Assembly: GCF_000720175.1 (NCBI RefSeq)
Contig: NZ_JOIX01000014.1
Location: 1 to 64,000, forward strand
Length of the DNA stretch: 64,000 nt
Origin: Streptomyces sp. NRRL S-337
GTDB taxonomy: Bacteria; Actinomycetota; Actinomycetes; Streptomycetales; Streptomycetaceae
Direction of reading: 5' to 3'
Shown here in pieces: positions 51,644 through 59,929 of the stretch. Below the pieces are notes generated by a model that saw only the letters and a list, made by a program, of their open reading frames with translations, was not told the origin of the DNA and did not search any database. The position numbers and the translations under genes were made by a program. The first letter of the stretch is position 1; each line of letters starts with the position of its first letter.

Positions 51644-52321
51644 TTGGGACACGCTGTCGGTGATGTACTGGGACTGGCAGCCGCTGTCGCGGTCAGCCCG
51701 CTTCCCATCGTGGCCATGATCCTCATCCTGGCCACGCCGAGCGGACGCCTCAACGGATCACTGTTCGCTCTCGGCTGGGTCCTGGGACTCGCGGCACTGG
51801 GCACGATCATGTTGGCGATCGGCGGCCCCGCCGGAGCCTCCGCACACAAGCAGCCGGCGACCTGGGTAGGCGGCCTCAAGCTCGCCCTGGGCGTGCTGCT
51901 GGTCCTCTTCGGCGCCCGGCAATGGCGCCGGCGCCCCACCGACCCATCCCAGGCCCAGCTGCCGAAATGGATGGCCGCGATCGATCGCTTCACCGCCATC
52001 AAGATCCTGGCACTGGGCCTGGCCCTGTCGGCCGCCAACCTCAAGAACGCACCACTCACCATTGCCGCAGGCGCCTCGATCAGCTCGGCTGGAATCCCCG
52101 TTCCGCAGCAGGTCGCGACGCTCGCCATCTTTGTGATCATCGCGTCTCTCGGAGTCCTCGCGCCGCTGGCCGTCTACCTGATCATGGGAGAACGGGCGAA
52201 GCACGTACTCGGCTCCTGGCGGGACTGGGCAGCCCAGCACAACGTCGCCGTGATGGCTGTCCTGTTCTTGGTTCTCGGTCTGAAACTACTCGGGGACGGC
52301 ATCAGTATTCTCACCACCTGA
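51644..52321 (+). CDS. GAP/Sap-family (LysE-like) membrane protein
   Basis: This 225-aa protein has six predicted helices: around 5-30 (VLGLAAAVAVSPLPIVAMIL), 38-60, 72-93, 117-150, 160-183 and 200-223. The SPLPIVAMILILATPSGRLNG start and the mid-protein NLKNAPLTIAAGASI segment fit the GAP (peptidoglycolipid-addressing, Sap-like) family of the LysE superfamily, known in mycobacteria for lipid export. TTG 51644 is chosen because GGAGG lies 7 nt upstream. It faces away from the haem triad and lies inside the inserted block. Confidence 0.8.
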   Translation: MGHAVGDVLGLAAAVAVSPLPIVAMILILATPSGRLNGSLFALGWVLGLAALGTIMLAIGGPAGASAHKQPATWVGGLKLALGVLLVLFGARQWRRRPTDPSQAQLPKWMAAIDRFTAIKILALGLALSAANLKNAPLTIAAGASISSAGIPVPQQVATLAIFVIIASLGVLAPLAVYLIMGERAKHVLGSWRDWAAQHNVAVMAVLFLVLGLKLLGDGISILTT

Positions 52322-52456
52322 GTGCGCCCGTGCACGATCGATGGCACGAGCAGGCGGCGTGACATGCGTGGCGGAAGGACGCGCCGCTCGAGTAGTGGCC
52401 AGTCGCCAAGCGATGGGGGCGGCAGAGCGAGTACCTGGACACCGGGCTTGACTTCG

Positions 52457-52555
52457 TCATTGAGACTCCTCGCCGTGCATCGTGAACACCTCGGGGGCGA
52501 GGAAGGCGCACTGTGCGTAGCCCTGACAGCGATTGAGGTCGACGACGACGTTCAT
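52457..52555 (-). pseudogene. N-terminal remnant of a P450-type ferredoxin
   Basis: From ATG 52555 the minus strand reads MNVVVDLNRCQGYAQCAFLA, then PEVFTMHGEE, which is the first half of a [3Fe-4S] or [4Fe-4S] ferredoxin of about 64 aa serving P450s. Two cluster Cys are present, but the C-terminal half with the last Cys is gone; the frame ends after SQ at 52457. The stub has the same orientation as the reductase stub at 47643-47993. It shows where the block starting at about 52456 replaced the original genes. Confidence 0.75.
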
Positions 52556-52734
52556 CGGTCCGCTGCCACTCCTCTCACCCTCAGGGCCGGGCACGTCCGC
52601 GTGGTACGCGTGGTGTGCGGCGCATGCGTGCGGTGAGCGGCATGCGCGGTGGGCGTCGGCTCGTCGTCCCTGTGTATCGCGGGACGGGGCGCGGGGCAGG
52701 TGGGGAGGGGCCGTTGGAGGGGCGGGCGGCCCGG

Positions 52735-54507
52735 CTACCGCGCGCGGCCGCCGGACGCCGGCCCGCCGTCCCGGGCGAGCAGCCGGGTGAGGGCTCCGGC
52801 GAGGGCGTCGGCCGGGTCGTCGGGCAGGGTGGCCGCTCGCCAGCCGACGAACTGATCGGGCCGGACCAGGAGCGCGCCGTCCCCGGCGAGTCCGGCGATG
52901 CCGGGCCAGTGCCCTGCCGGGTCGGTCACCGCGGCGCCGGGTGCGATCGGGTGCGCCGCGAGGTCGATGCCGAGCCGGTCCGCCACATCCCGTGCCGCGG
53001 CCGCCCAGGCGTCGCCGCCGGGTCCGGTGAGCAGGGTGAAACGGGACCGCACCAGGTCGAGCGTGGAGAGCCGGCGTCCGTCCCCGTCGAGCCAGAGGTG
53101 CGGGAGGCGGGAGCCGGGGGTGCCGTCCAGGAGGCGTGCGAGGTCGTCCTGGTCGGGGAGTTCGGGCTGCGGGTCGAGCACGGCGCCGGAGGTGTAGCGG
53201 TATCCGAGGTGCACCACCATCGGGTCGAGCACACCGGCCGCGCGCCGTGCGGCGGCCGTCCGCGGGCTGCGGTCCCAGTGCAGCCGGGGGTCGGCCAGCC
53301 GCAACCTGGACTGCTCCAGTGTGAGGGCGGCGACCGGGCGGCGTTCGGCTTCGTAGCTGTCGAGGAGAGCGGATCCGGCGTGGCCGGCGAGCACGGCGGA
53401 CAGCTTCCAGGCGAGGTTGTGGGCGTCGGCGATCCCGGTGTTGAGGCCGAACGCCCCAACAGGCGGCACGGTGTGGGCCGCGTCGCCGAGCAGGAACACC
53501 CGCCCGTCGCGGAAGCGGTCGGCCAGCTGGGCCCGGGGCCGCCACGGCAGGGTGCTGAGCACCTCGACGTCGAGGCCGGGCGCGCCGATGGCGGTACGGA
53601 TCAGCGCGCGGCAGTGGTCGGGGGTGAACGCGTCGAGCGTCGGGACCGTGCCGGAGGCGCGCGGGCCCGCTACGTCCCGGTTCGGTTCGTGCGCGCCGGA
53701 CCCGTCCGGGCCCGGGTCGTACGGCGTGTGGAAGATCCACTCCTCGGCGCCGTCCACGGTCAGCAGCATGCCGGGGGCTTCGGGGGACGTGATGTCGCAG
53801 GAGACGAAGGACCGGCCCTTGGTGTAGGGACGGAGGTCGGCGCGGAAGAGGATGTTCACCATCGGCGTGCCGATGCCGCCGGGGCCGGAGGTGCCGATGC
53901 CGAGCGCGGCCCGCACCTGGCTGCGGGCGCCGTCGGCGGCCAGGAGGTAGTCCGCGCGGACGACCTGGCGGCCGCTCTGCCCGTCGGCCCCGGGAGGGGT
54001 GGCGACGATCGCGGTGACACCGTCCGCGTCCTGCTCGAAGGAGAGCAGCCGGGTGGCGTGGTGCACCAGCGCGCCCCGGTCGCGGGCAGCCGGCAGCAGG
54101 ACGGCGTCGAGGCGGTTCTGCGGGCAGGTGCCGCGCAGCGTGGTCGGGGTGAACCGGCCCTTCCCGTCGGGGTCGGCCGCGGGCAGTGCGGGGCCGGACG
54201 GCGCCGGCTCGGGCAGCTCGGCCGTGGCCAGCGTGGTGGCGGAGATCTTGCCGAGGTTTCCGGCGGACATGTCGATCGCCACCGCGTCGACCGCCTCCGC
54301 GATCCCCGCCTCGCGGAGGAATTCCACGGTCCGGGGGCCGATGCCGGTGGCACGCGGGTGGCGGGACGGCCGGTCCTCGCTCTCGACGACGAGGCACGGG
54401 ACGCCGTGGTGGGCCAGGAACAGCGCGGCGGACAGGCCGACCGTGCCGCCCCCGGCTATCAGGACCGGGATGTGGGCGGGCATCGGACGTGCAGGGTTTT
54501 CGGGCAT
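52735..54507 (-). CDS. Class A FAD-dependent aromatic monooxygenase (PheA/TfdB family)
   Basis: This 590-aa flavoprotein has the N-terminal dinucleotide fold VLIAGGGTVGLSAALFL, the DG motif LLAADGARSQVR and the GD motif GRVFLLGDAAHTVPP, in the spacing of PHBH-fold hydroxylases. A C-terminal thioredoxin-like domain (about 430-590) is typical of the polyketide/phenol hydroxylase subgroup (OxyS/RdmE-like). ATG 54507 follows GGGGGAG. It is divergent from the TetR gene at 54710, which probably represses it through the operator at 54622-54641. Likely hydroxylates a phenolic or polycyclic substrate and might also inactivate a tetracycline-type drug. Confidence 0.88.
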   Translation of the reverse strand: MPENPARPMPAHIPVLIAGGGTVGLSAALFLAHHGVPCLVVESEDRPSRHPRATGIGPRTVEFLREAGIAEAVDAVAIDMSAGNLGKISATTLATAELPEPAPSGPALPAADPDGKGRFTPTTLRGTCPQNRLDAVLLPAARDRGALVHHATRLLSFEQDADGVTAIVATPPGADGQSGRQVVRADYLLAADGARSQVRAALGIGTSGPGGIGTPMVNILFRADLRPYTKGRSFVSCDITSPEAPGMLLTVDGAEEWIFHTPYDPGPDGSGAHEPNRDVAGPRASGTVPTLDAFTPDHCRALIRTAIGAPGLDVEVLSTLPWRPRAQLADRFRDGRVFLLGDAAHTVPPVGAFGLNTGIADAHNLAWKLSAVLAGHAGSALLDSYEAERRPVAALTLEQSRLRLADPRLHWDRSPRTAAARRAAGVLDPMVVHLGYRYTSGAVLDPQPELPDQDDLARLLDGTPGSRLPHLWLDGDGRRLSTLDLVRSRFTLLTGPGGDAWAAAARDVADRLGIDLAAHPIAPGAAVTDPAGHWPGIAGLAGDGALLVRPDQFVGWRAATLPDDPADALAGALTRLLARDGGPASGGRAR

Positions 54508-54540
54508 GACAACTCCCCCGTTTCGGCTGCCGGGCAGGCC

Positions 54541-54641
54541 ATGGAGACCACGGCGAGCCCGATGGAGACCACGGCGAGCCCGAATGAGGACACCGTAGCC
54601 ATTACGGAAACACCGTAGCCATTGCGATACGCTGTTCGCAA
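54541..54641. promoter_or_regulatory. Divergent promoter region with tandem repeats and an inverted repeat
   Basis: A 21-bp unit is duplicated exactly (54541-54561 and 54562-54582). A 14-bp unit ACACCGTAGCCATT is repeated 20 bp apart (54590-54603 and 54610-54623). TTGCGA-N8-TCGCAA at 54622-54641 is an inverted repeat of the size TetR proteins bind; TACGCT inside its spacer could be the -10 of the tetR gene. The whole segment lies between the FAD monooxygenase and its presumed regulator. Confidence 0.65.
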
Positions 54642-54709
54642 CGGGCGCAGGTGAAGCAGGAGTTCGGCGCCCGGACCGACCCGGCACCACCACTACGAGG
54701 AGGACTGCG

Positions 54710-55423
54710 ATGGCCGACGCGGCGAAGGAGCCCGCGCCACCCCTGGTCTGGACGAAGGACCGGCGAACCCCACGACGCCAGGCCCCGGGCGTGGAGGAGA
54801 TCGTGCGGACGGCACTCGCGATCGCGGATGCCGAAGGGCTGACCGCCCTGTCCATGCGCCGGGTGGCCACCGAACTCCGGTCCGGGACCGCCTCGCTCTA
54901 CCGCTACGTCGCCGGCCGGGACGAGCTGCTCGACCTGATGATCGACGAGGTGCACGGCACGGAGGCGCCGCCCGCGCTGACCGGCGAGTGGCGCACCGAC
55001 CTCGCGAACGTGGCCCGGCAGGTGCGGACCACCCTGCTGCGCCACCCGTGGCTCGGCGCCGAGCTCACCGGCCGCCCGGCACTCGGCGCCAACTCGCTGC
55101 GCCAGCACGACGTCGCGCTCACCGCGGCCGGCGCGCTCACCCCGGACATCACCCTCGCCACCCGCGTCGTCGACACCGTGCTGGCGTACGTCTTCGGTGC
55201 GGTCACCCAGGAACTCGCCGAGATCCAGGCCCGGCAGCGGACCGGCCTCACCGAGGAGCAGTGGCAGGCCAGTGTCGGCCCGTACATCCGCGAGGTCGTC
55301 GAGAGCGGCGCGTACCCGCAGTTCGCCCGCCGGGTGATCGAGGCGGCGGAGACCGGCCCGGACGACCAGTTCGAGTTCGGCCTGCGGTGCATCCTCGACG
55401 GGGTCGGGGCCCTCATCGATTGA
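54710..55423 (+). CDS. TetR-family repressor with TetR_C domain
   Basis: This 237-aa protein opens with PRRQAPGVEEIVRTALAIAD and the HTH EGLTALSMRRVATELRSGTA followed by SLYRYV. The C-terminal region (about 100-230, DITLATRVVDTVLAYVFGAV and FAQFGLRCILDGVGAL-like end) is the TetR_C class found in drug-responsive repressors. GAGGAGG precedes the ATG. Divergent to a PheA/TfdB-type FAD monooxygenase, it probably senses a substrate of that enzyme. The operator is likely the inverted repeat at 54622-54641. Confidence 0.88.
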   Translation: MADAAKEPAPPLVWTKDRRTPRRQAPGVEEIVRTALAIADAEGLTALSMRRVATELRSGTASLYRYVAGRDELLDLMIDEVHGTEAPPALTGEWRTDLANVARQVRTTLLRHPWLGAELTGRPALGANSLRQHDVALTAAGALTPDITLATRVVDTVLAYVFGAVTQELAEIQARQRTGLTEEQWQASVGPYIREVVESGAYPQFARRVIEAAETGPDDQFEFGLRCILDGVGALID

Positions 55424-55519
55424 CCTGCGCGCAGGCGACGCCGGGTGGAGGCTGCTCGCCCTGGTCCGGCGCGACGCGCTCGTCGGCCCGCCGGCCTTCC
55501 GCCGGGTCGACACCATCGT

Positions 55520-55636
55520 CGGGACGTCGGAAGGCGGTGCGGTTCACCACGCTCGAAGCGATCTGCCGCACGCTCCGGTGCCGGCCGGGGGACGAGCTGC
55601 GCCGGTGCCCGACGACGGCGCGGACGAGGGCTGAGG
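55520..55636 (+). pseudogene. Remnant of a Cro/C1-type HTH regulator (HTH_26-like)
   Basis: A short plus-strand frame reads AVRFTTLEAICRTLRCRPGD, which matches the second half of the small YozG/HTH_26 regulators (canonical form ends IRFDTLAAICRELGCQPGDL). The recognition helix and the start are absent, and no ribosome-binding site is present. It lies in the 255-nt gap between tetR and the phosphotransferase. Only about 20 residues support the call, so chance resemblance is possible. Confidence 0.35.
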
Positions 55637-55678
55637 AACCTCGGCCCGCCGCCCGGGCCTCCGCCTCTTCCGGGAAAC

Positions 55679-56581
55679 TCAGCCCTCGGCCAGCACCGCC
55701 CGGATCACATGCCGGGCGTTGTGCGCCATCGTCGGGTTCGTCCGCCGGTAGTACGGCAGCGCGATCAGCGCCTGGGAGAGCGTCCGGGCCCGGCCGCGGA
55801 TCCAGGTCGCGTCGTCCACGCCCAGCGCCGCACGGAAGACCTTCCGGGCGTCGGCCGGCAGCAGATTCCACGCCGGGAACAGGTCGCAGGCCGGATCGCC
55901 CACCCCCATGCAGCCGAAGTCGATCACCGAGGTCAGCCGGCCGCCGGCCACCAGCAGATTGCCCGGCATCAGATCAGCGTGCAGCCAGACCGGCGGCCCG
56001 TCCCAGCCGGGGGTGCGCAGCGCGTCCTCCCATACGGCGGCCACCGCATCGCAGTCCACGGCCTCTTCCGGGATGCCGCGCAGTTCCTCGACGGCCGCCC
56101 GGGTCGCCGCATCGAGCGAGGCGAGCGGCCCGCCGCGATGGGCCGCCGGCGCCCCGTGGAGAGTGAGGCCCCGCATCGCCGTCACGAACCGGGCAAGGTC
56201 CTCGGCCAGAAGCACGGGCTCGCTCAGCGCACCCGCCTCGGGATTCTCCCCCGCCAGCCACCGGTACACCGACCACGGCCAGGGATACCCCTCGGCGGGC
56301 TCCCCGGCCGCGAGCACCTCGGGGATGACCATGGGGAGCCGCGGCGCGAGGCGGGGCAGCCACTCCTGCTCCAACGAGATGTCCGGCGCCCCGCCCGGCA
56401 CCAGCGGCAGCCGTACGACCATGTCGTCGCCCAGCCGGTACATGGCGTTCACCGTGCCGCCGGACGGAAACCGCTCCACCGCCAGCCCCGCCCAGCGCGG
56501 GAACTGCCCGGCGATCAGCCGCCGTACGAGGTCGTCGTCGAGTGGGTGCAGGCCGGGATGCATCGGCCCTGTGCTGCTCAT
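55679..56581 (-). CDS. Aminoglycoside-phosphotransferase-family kinase
   Basis: This 300-aa kinase has the Brenner catalytic loop VWLHADLMPGNLLV (His-Ala-Asp, Asn) and the metal-binding VIDFGCMGVGDPACDL. The N-lobe FPSGGTVNAMYRLGDDMVVRLP binds ATP, and SLEQEWLPRLAPRLPMVIPEV continues the APH pattern. It may phosphorylate an aminoglycoside, macrolide or another small hydroxyl compound; many Streptomyces carry several such genes of unknown substrate. ATG 56581 has only a weak upstream GGATG. It is followed 81 nt upstream on the same strand by an FAD oxidoreductase gene. Confidence 0.87.
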   Translation of the reverse strand: MSSTGPMHPGLHPLDDDLVRRLIAGQFPRWAGLAVERFPSGGTVNAMYRLGDDMVVRLPLVPGGAPDISLEQEWLPRLAPRLPMVIPEVLAAGEPAEGYPWPWSVYRWLAGENPEAGALSEPVLLAEDLARFVTAMRGLTLHGAPAAHRGGPLASLDAATRAAVEELRGIPEEAVDCDAVAAVWEDALRTPGWDGPPVWLHADLMPGNLLVAGGRLTSVIDFGCMGVGDPACDLFPAWNLLPADARKVFRAALGVDDATWIRGRARTLSQALIALPYYRRTNPTMAHNARHVIRAVLAEG

Positions 56582-56662
56582 GGGGCGTCATCCGACCGCC
56601 GGACGGGGGCGGACGTCAAACGCTTTTCGGGGCCGGCACCCCGGTCGGCGCGGCGAACCGGG

Positions 56663-57895
56663 TCAGCGCACCGAGGCGGCCGGCGGGCGTTCGCGCAGGG
56701 CGCCGTAGGCAAGGAAGTACGCCGGCACCCGGTTCAACCACCGGGAACGGGTGAGCAGTTCGGCCAGCCGCTCGGCGCGCCGCGGATGGCCGAACGGCGG
56801 CCGGCCGGTCAGCACCGGCTCGATGACCCGGGCGTGCGCCACCCGCTGCAGACCCTGGGTGAGCACCGTCGTCGGCCACCGGCGGCGCTGGACACCGCGC
56901 ACGTCCCGCAGGCCCACCGCCCCGGCGCGCAGCGGTTCGACGAGGTACCGGGCGGCGGCCACCGCGTCCTCGACCGCGAGGTTGATGCCGATGCCGAAGA
57001 CCGGCGACATCGCGTGCGCGGCGTCCCCGATGCACAGCAGGCCGGGCCGGTGCCAGCGCCGCAGCCGGTCGATGCGGACGTCGAGGAGCTTGACCTCGTC
57101 CCAGGACCGCACGGCGTGCGCCCGGTCGGCGAGCCACGGAACGGCGGCGGTGAATTGGGCCATGAACGCGTCGAGGCCGGCGGCGCGGCGTTCGGCGTCG
57201 GTCCCCTTGGGGATCAGTCCGGCGCACTGCCAGTAGTCGCCGCGGTCGATCATGGCGGTGAGGAAGCGGTCGCCGACGCCGCCCACGAGCCCGTGCGGAT
57301 CGCCGCCGTGCCGCGGCAGCCGGAACCACCAGGCGTCCATCGGGCAGGCGAACTCCTCACGTCCCAATTCGGGCAGCGTCCGGGCCAGCGAGCCGCGGCC
57401 GTCGCAGGCCACGGTGAGGGTGGCCCGCAGTTCCCCGGTCCGCCCGTCGGACGTCCGGTACCGCACGCCGCTCACCCGGCCGCGTTCCATGAGGAACGAC
57501 GTCGCCTCGGTGCTCATACGGACGGAGAACGACGGCTCCTGCCGGGCCTCGTCCGCCAGGAGGTCGAGGAGGTCCCATTGCGGCACCATCGCGATGTAGT
57601 TGAACTTGCCCGGCAGTGTCCCGATGTCCCCGACGGTGACCAGCGAACGGCCCGGCCCGAGCGGCAGTTGAACGGTCGTCACCCGCCGTTGCGGCAGGGC
57701 CGCGAACCGCTCGCCCAGGCCGAGGTCGTCCAGCAGCGCCAGCGTCGAGGGGTGCACGGTGTCGCCGCGGAAGTCGCGCAGGAAGTCGCCGTGCTTCTCC
57801 AGGACGGTGACCTCCACGCCGGCCCGGGCCAGCAGCAGGCCGAGGACCATTCCGGCGGGACCGCCGCCCACCACACAGCACGTGGTCCGTTCCAT
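56663..57895 (-). CDS. FAD-dependent oxidoreductase (PHBH-fold)
   Basis: This 410-aa flavoprotein starts with TTCCVVGGGPAGMVLGLLLA and then EKHGDFLRDFRGDTVHPSTL, a hallmark of a subgroup of actinobacterial FAD monooxygenases. The DG motif (VACDGRGSLARTL) and GD motif (PGLLCIGDAAHAMSPVFGIG) follow. Unlike the 590-aa enzyme at 52735 it has no thioredoxin-like C-terminus. ATG 57895 sits 8 nt after GGAAGGAG and is preferred over GTG 57901. Substrate is unknown. Confidence 0.87.
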   Translation of the reverse strand: MERTTCCVVGGGPAGMVLGLLLARAGVEVTVLEKHGDFLRDFRGDTVHPSTLALLDDLGLGERFAALPQRRVTTVQLPLGPGRSLVTVGDIGTLPGKFNYIAMVPQWDLLDLLADEARQEPSFSVRMSTEATSFLMERGRVSGVRYRTSDGRTGELRATLTVACDGRGSLARTLPELGREEFACPMDAWWFRLPRHGGDPHGLVGGVGDRFLTAMIDRGDYWQCAGLIPKGTDAERRAAGLDAFMAQFTAAVPWLADRAHAVRSWDEVKLLDVRIDRLRRWHRPGLLCIGDAAHAMSPVFGIGINLAVEDAVAAARYLVEPLRAGAVGLRDVRGVQRRRWPTTVLTQGLQRVAHARVIEPVLTGRPPFGHPRRAERLAELLTRSRWLNRVPAYFLAYGALRERPPAASVR

Positions 57896-58066
57896 CGCCA
57901 CCGCTCCTTCCGCGGAATTACCGGGTCCGCCACACCCGCACCGGCAGGCGCACGGGCATCGGCACAGGCATATATGCCCATACGCCCCGGTAGCCAGACC
58001 CGGGGCCGAGCGGCCCGGGTCGGCTGTAACGGTGGGTGGCTCACGGTCTCACCGGCTGAAGGCGGC

Positions 58067-58642
58067 TCACCAGGTGTGGGCGACGTCCACGATCAGCTGG
58101 CTGCCGGACTGCTGCACCCGGAACGGCAGCTTGGCCCGCACGCCCAGGCCGATCTGCGTCTGCCCCTCGAAGCTCGCCCCGAAGCGGGTGTCCTTGAAGG
58201 TCCGGTATCCGCTGATGTGCACGCCCGGCAGCGGCTTGCCGGCCGTGCCGGCGTAGGTCTGCTTGCCGGTCGCCGGGTCGTAGCTCGGGGCGGAGACGTA
58301 GACCTGCAGGATGGCGCCGCCCTGGACCGGTATCTGCTCGCCGGAGCCGTCCTGGTGGAAGGCGTCGACATAGCCGACGTGGTAGCCGACCTTGCCGGTG
58401 GCGCCGCCGATGTCGAAGACCATCCGGTCGTAGCAGGTGTGCTGGCTGGTGGTGATGTTCTTCAGCGGCCGGGCGTTCGCCTCGGTCGCCGTCTTGTCGA
58501 GGCTGCCCCAGTGCGTCGTGCAGGCGGTGACCGTGCCGTGCTTGCCCGCCGGGCCGGTCGCGGCGCCGGCCATTCCGGCCGTCCCGAGCACCCCGGCGCC
58601 CGTCAGGACGACCACCGTGGCCGCTGTCGCCAACCGTCGCAT
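58067..58642 (-). CDS. Secreted AMIN-like domain protein
   Basis: This 191-aa protein has a signal peptide (RRLATAATVVVLTGAGVLGT, cleavage after AGA near residue 28). A single beta-sandwich domain follows, with CTTHWGSLDKTATEANARPL, the paired Cys in QHTCYDRMVFDIGG, VGYHVGYVDAFHQDGSG and the C-terminal GLGVRAKLPFRVQQSGSQLI then VDVAHTW. This is the AMIN-like (LppP/LprE-related) pattern of exported actinobacterial proteins. It may bind cell-wall polymers. ATG 58642 has a TTTGGGGG site. Confidence 0.78.
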   Translation of the reverse strand: MRRLATAATVVVLTGAGVLGTAGMAGAATGPAGKHGTVTACTTHWGSLDKTATEANARPLKNITTSQHTCYDRMVFDIGGATGKVGYHVGYVDAFHQDGSGEQIPVQGGAILQVYVSAPSYDPATGKQTYAGTAGKPLPGVHISGYRTFKDTRFGASFEGQTQIGLGVRAKLPFRVQQSGSQLIVDVAHTW

Positions 58643-58814
58643 TTCTGCCCCCAAAGGAAGGTGATGGATGAAGTCCGCGCGGTAGGACCGACCGGACGGC
58701 ACGGACGTTGCCCGAGAGACGCATTCCGGTCAGCGTGCGACGGAAGTTGTCGTGAAAAAGGGGTCACCGGCCGGGCGCGGGACGGTGCCGCCGGCCATCG
58801 GGCGGGCCGGCCGG

Positions 58815-59441
58815 TCAGCGCACGCCGTGCGGCCGGAACTGGATGCTGATCCGCGGTCCGACCGCCCGGGTGCTCTTGGGTATCGCGTGCTCCCACGTCC
58901 GCTGGCAGGAGCCGCCCATGACGATCAGATCGCCGTGCCCGAGCGGCCGCCGTACGGTGCTGCCGCCGCGGCGCGGCCGGAGCAGCAGATCGCGCGGCGC
59001 GCCCACGGACAGGATGGCGACCATGGTGTCCGCCCGGCTGCCGCGGCCGGTCCGGTCGCCGTGCCAGGCCACGCTGTCCCGGCCGTCGCGGTAGTAGCAG
59101 AGCCCGGCCGTGGTGAACGGTTCGCGCAGCTCGTCGGCGTAGTGGGCGGAGAGCGCGTCCCTGGCCTCGGTGAGGACGGGGTGCGGCAGCGGGTCGTCGG
59201 CCTGGTAGAAGGCGAGCAGCCGCGGGACGTCCACGACGTGGTCGTACATCTGCCGGCGCTCGGCCTGCCAGGGAACGTCGGTGGCGAGCCGTACGAACAG
59301 CGTGTCCGCCCCGCTCAGCCAGTCGGGCAGCAGATCGATCCAGGCCCCGTCACCGAGCTCGGTCCGGCGGATGCCGTGCAGCGGGCCGAGTCGGATCTCG
59401 TCGGTCTGGTCGAAGAGCGAACCTTGGAGTTGCGTGCCCAT
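58815..59441 (-). CDS. alkB: AlkB-like 2OG-Fe(II) DNA/RNA demethylase
   Basis: This 208-aa protein has the iron site HxD in VAWHGDRTGR, the downstream His in RTWEHAIPK and the two 2-oxoglutarate Arg residues in TRAVGPRISIQFR, the RxxxxxR motif specific to AlkB. The nucleotide-recognition lid is represented by MYDHVVDVPRLLAFYQ. It repairs N1-methyladenine and N3-methylcytosine lesions by oxidative demethylation. The start ATG 59441 has GGAGG only 1 nt upstream, an awkward spacing, but no better start is evident. Confidence 0.88.
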   Translation of the reverse strand: MGTQLQGSLFDQTDEIRLGPLHGIRRTELGDGAWIDLLPDWLSGADTLFVRLATDVPWQAERRQMYDHVVDVPRLLAFYQADDPLPHPVLTEARDALSAHYADELREPFTTAGLCYYRDGRDSVAWHGDRTGRGSRADTMVAILSVGAPRDLLLRPRRGGSTVRRPLGHGDLIVMGGSCQRTWEHAIPKSTRAVGPRISIQFRPHGVR

Positions 59442-59501
59442 GCCTCCAGCGTACCGAGATATTCGAAAGTATGTTCTGCCACGCGGTGCGCACGGTGCCG
59501 C

Positions 59502-59900
59502 TCAGGCCTCCGAGGTGACAGCCCGGGTCCGCTCCTCCGCGTCCGCCAGCCAGAAGTACACCGGCGGCAGGACGAGCTCCAGGACGGTCAGCGGGACCTG
59601 GAACCACTGCGGCGGACCGTGCACCGCCAGGGAGAGCAGTCGGCCGATCCCGCCGAGCAGGAAGATCCCGGCGAGTGCGCGCACCGCCTTCGCCGGGATC
59701 GGTGACTGCCGGGCCGCCCAGATCCAGGCCAGGCCGTACCCGAGGAAGATCGCGTTGTAGAACCGCTCCCGGCTGTCCACGGTCGCGCCGGCCGAGCCCT
59801 CGCCCGGTACCGAGGCGATGCCGAGCACGAGGTGGAAGGCCCCGATCGCCACACAGGCGATCCCCATGGCCCACACCAGCCACCTGAGCACTCTGTCCAT
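59502..59900 (-). CDS. DUF4345-family four-helix membrane protein
   Basis: This 132-aa protein has four hydrophobic helices: 6-26 (RWLVWAMGIACVAIGAFHLV), 47-65 (FYNAIFLGYGLAWIWAAR), 70-92 (VRALAGIFLLGGIGRLLSLAV) and 98-117 (QVPLTVLELVLPPVYFWLA). RFYNAIFLGYG and the GxGRxxSL motif in helix 3 are characteristic of DUF4345. ATG 59900 follows AAGGGGG. It lies just downstream of the TPR gene on the same strand (29-nt gap), so the two may be co-transcribed. Function unknown. Confidence 0.8.
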   Translation of the reverse strand: MDRVLRWLVWAMGIACVAIGAFHLVLGIASVPGEGSAGATVDSRERFYNAIFLGYGLAWIWAARQSPIPAKAVRALAGIFLLGGIGRLLSLAVHGPPQWFQVPLTVLELVLPPVYFWLADAEERTRAVTSEA

Positions 59901-59929
59901 GACCCGTTGCCCCCTTCGTTCCGTGCGGC

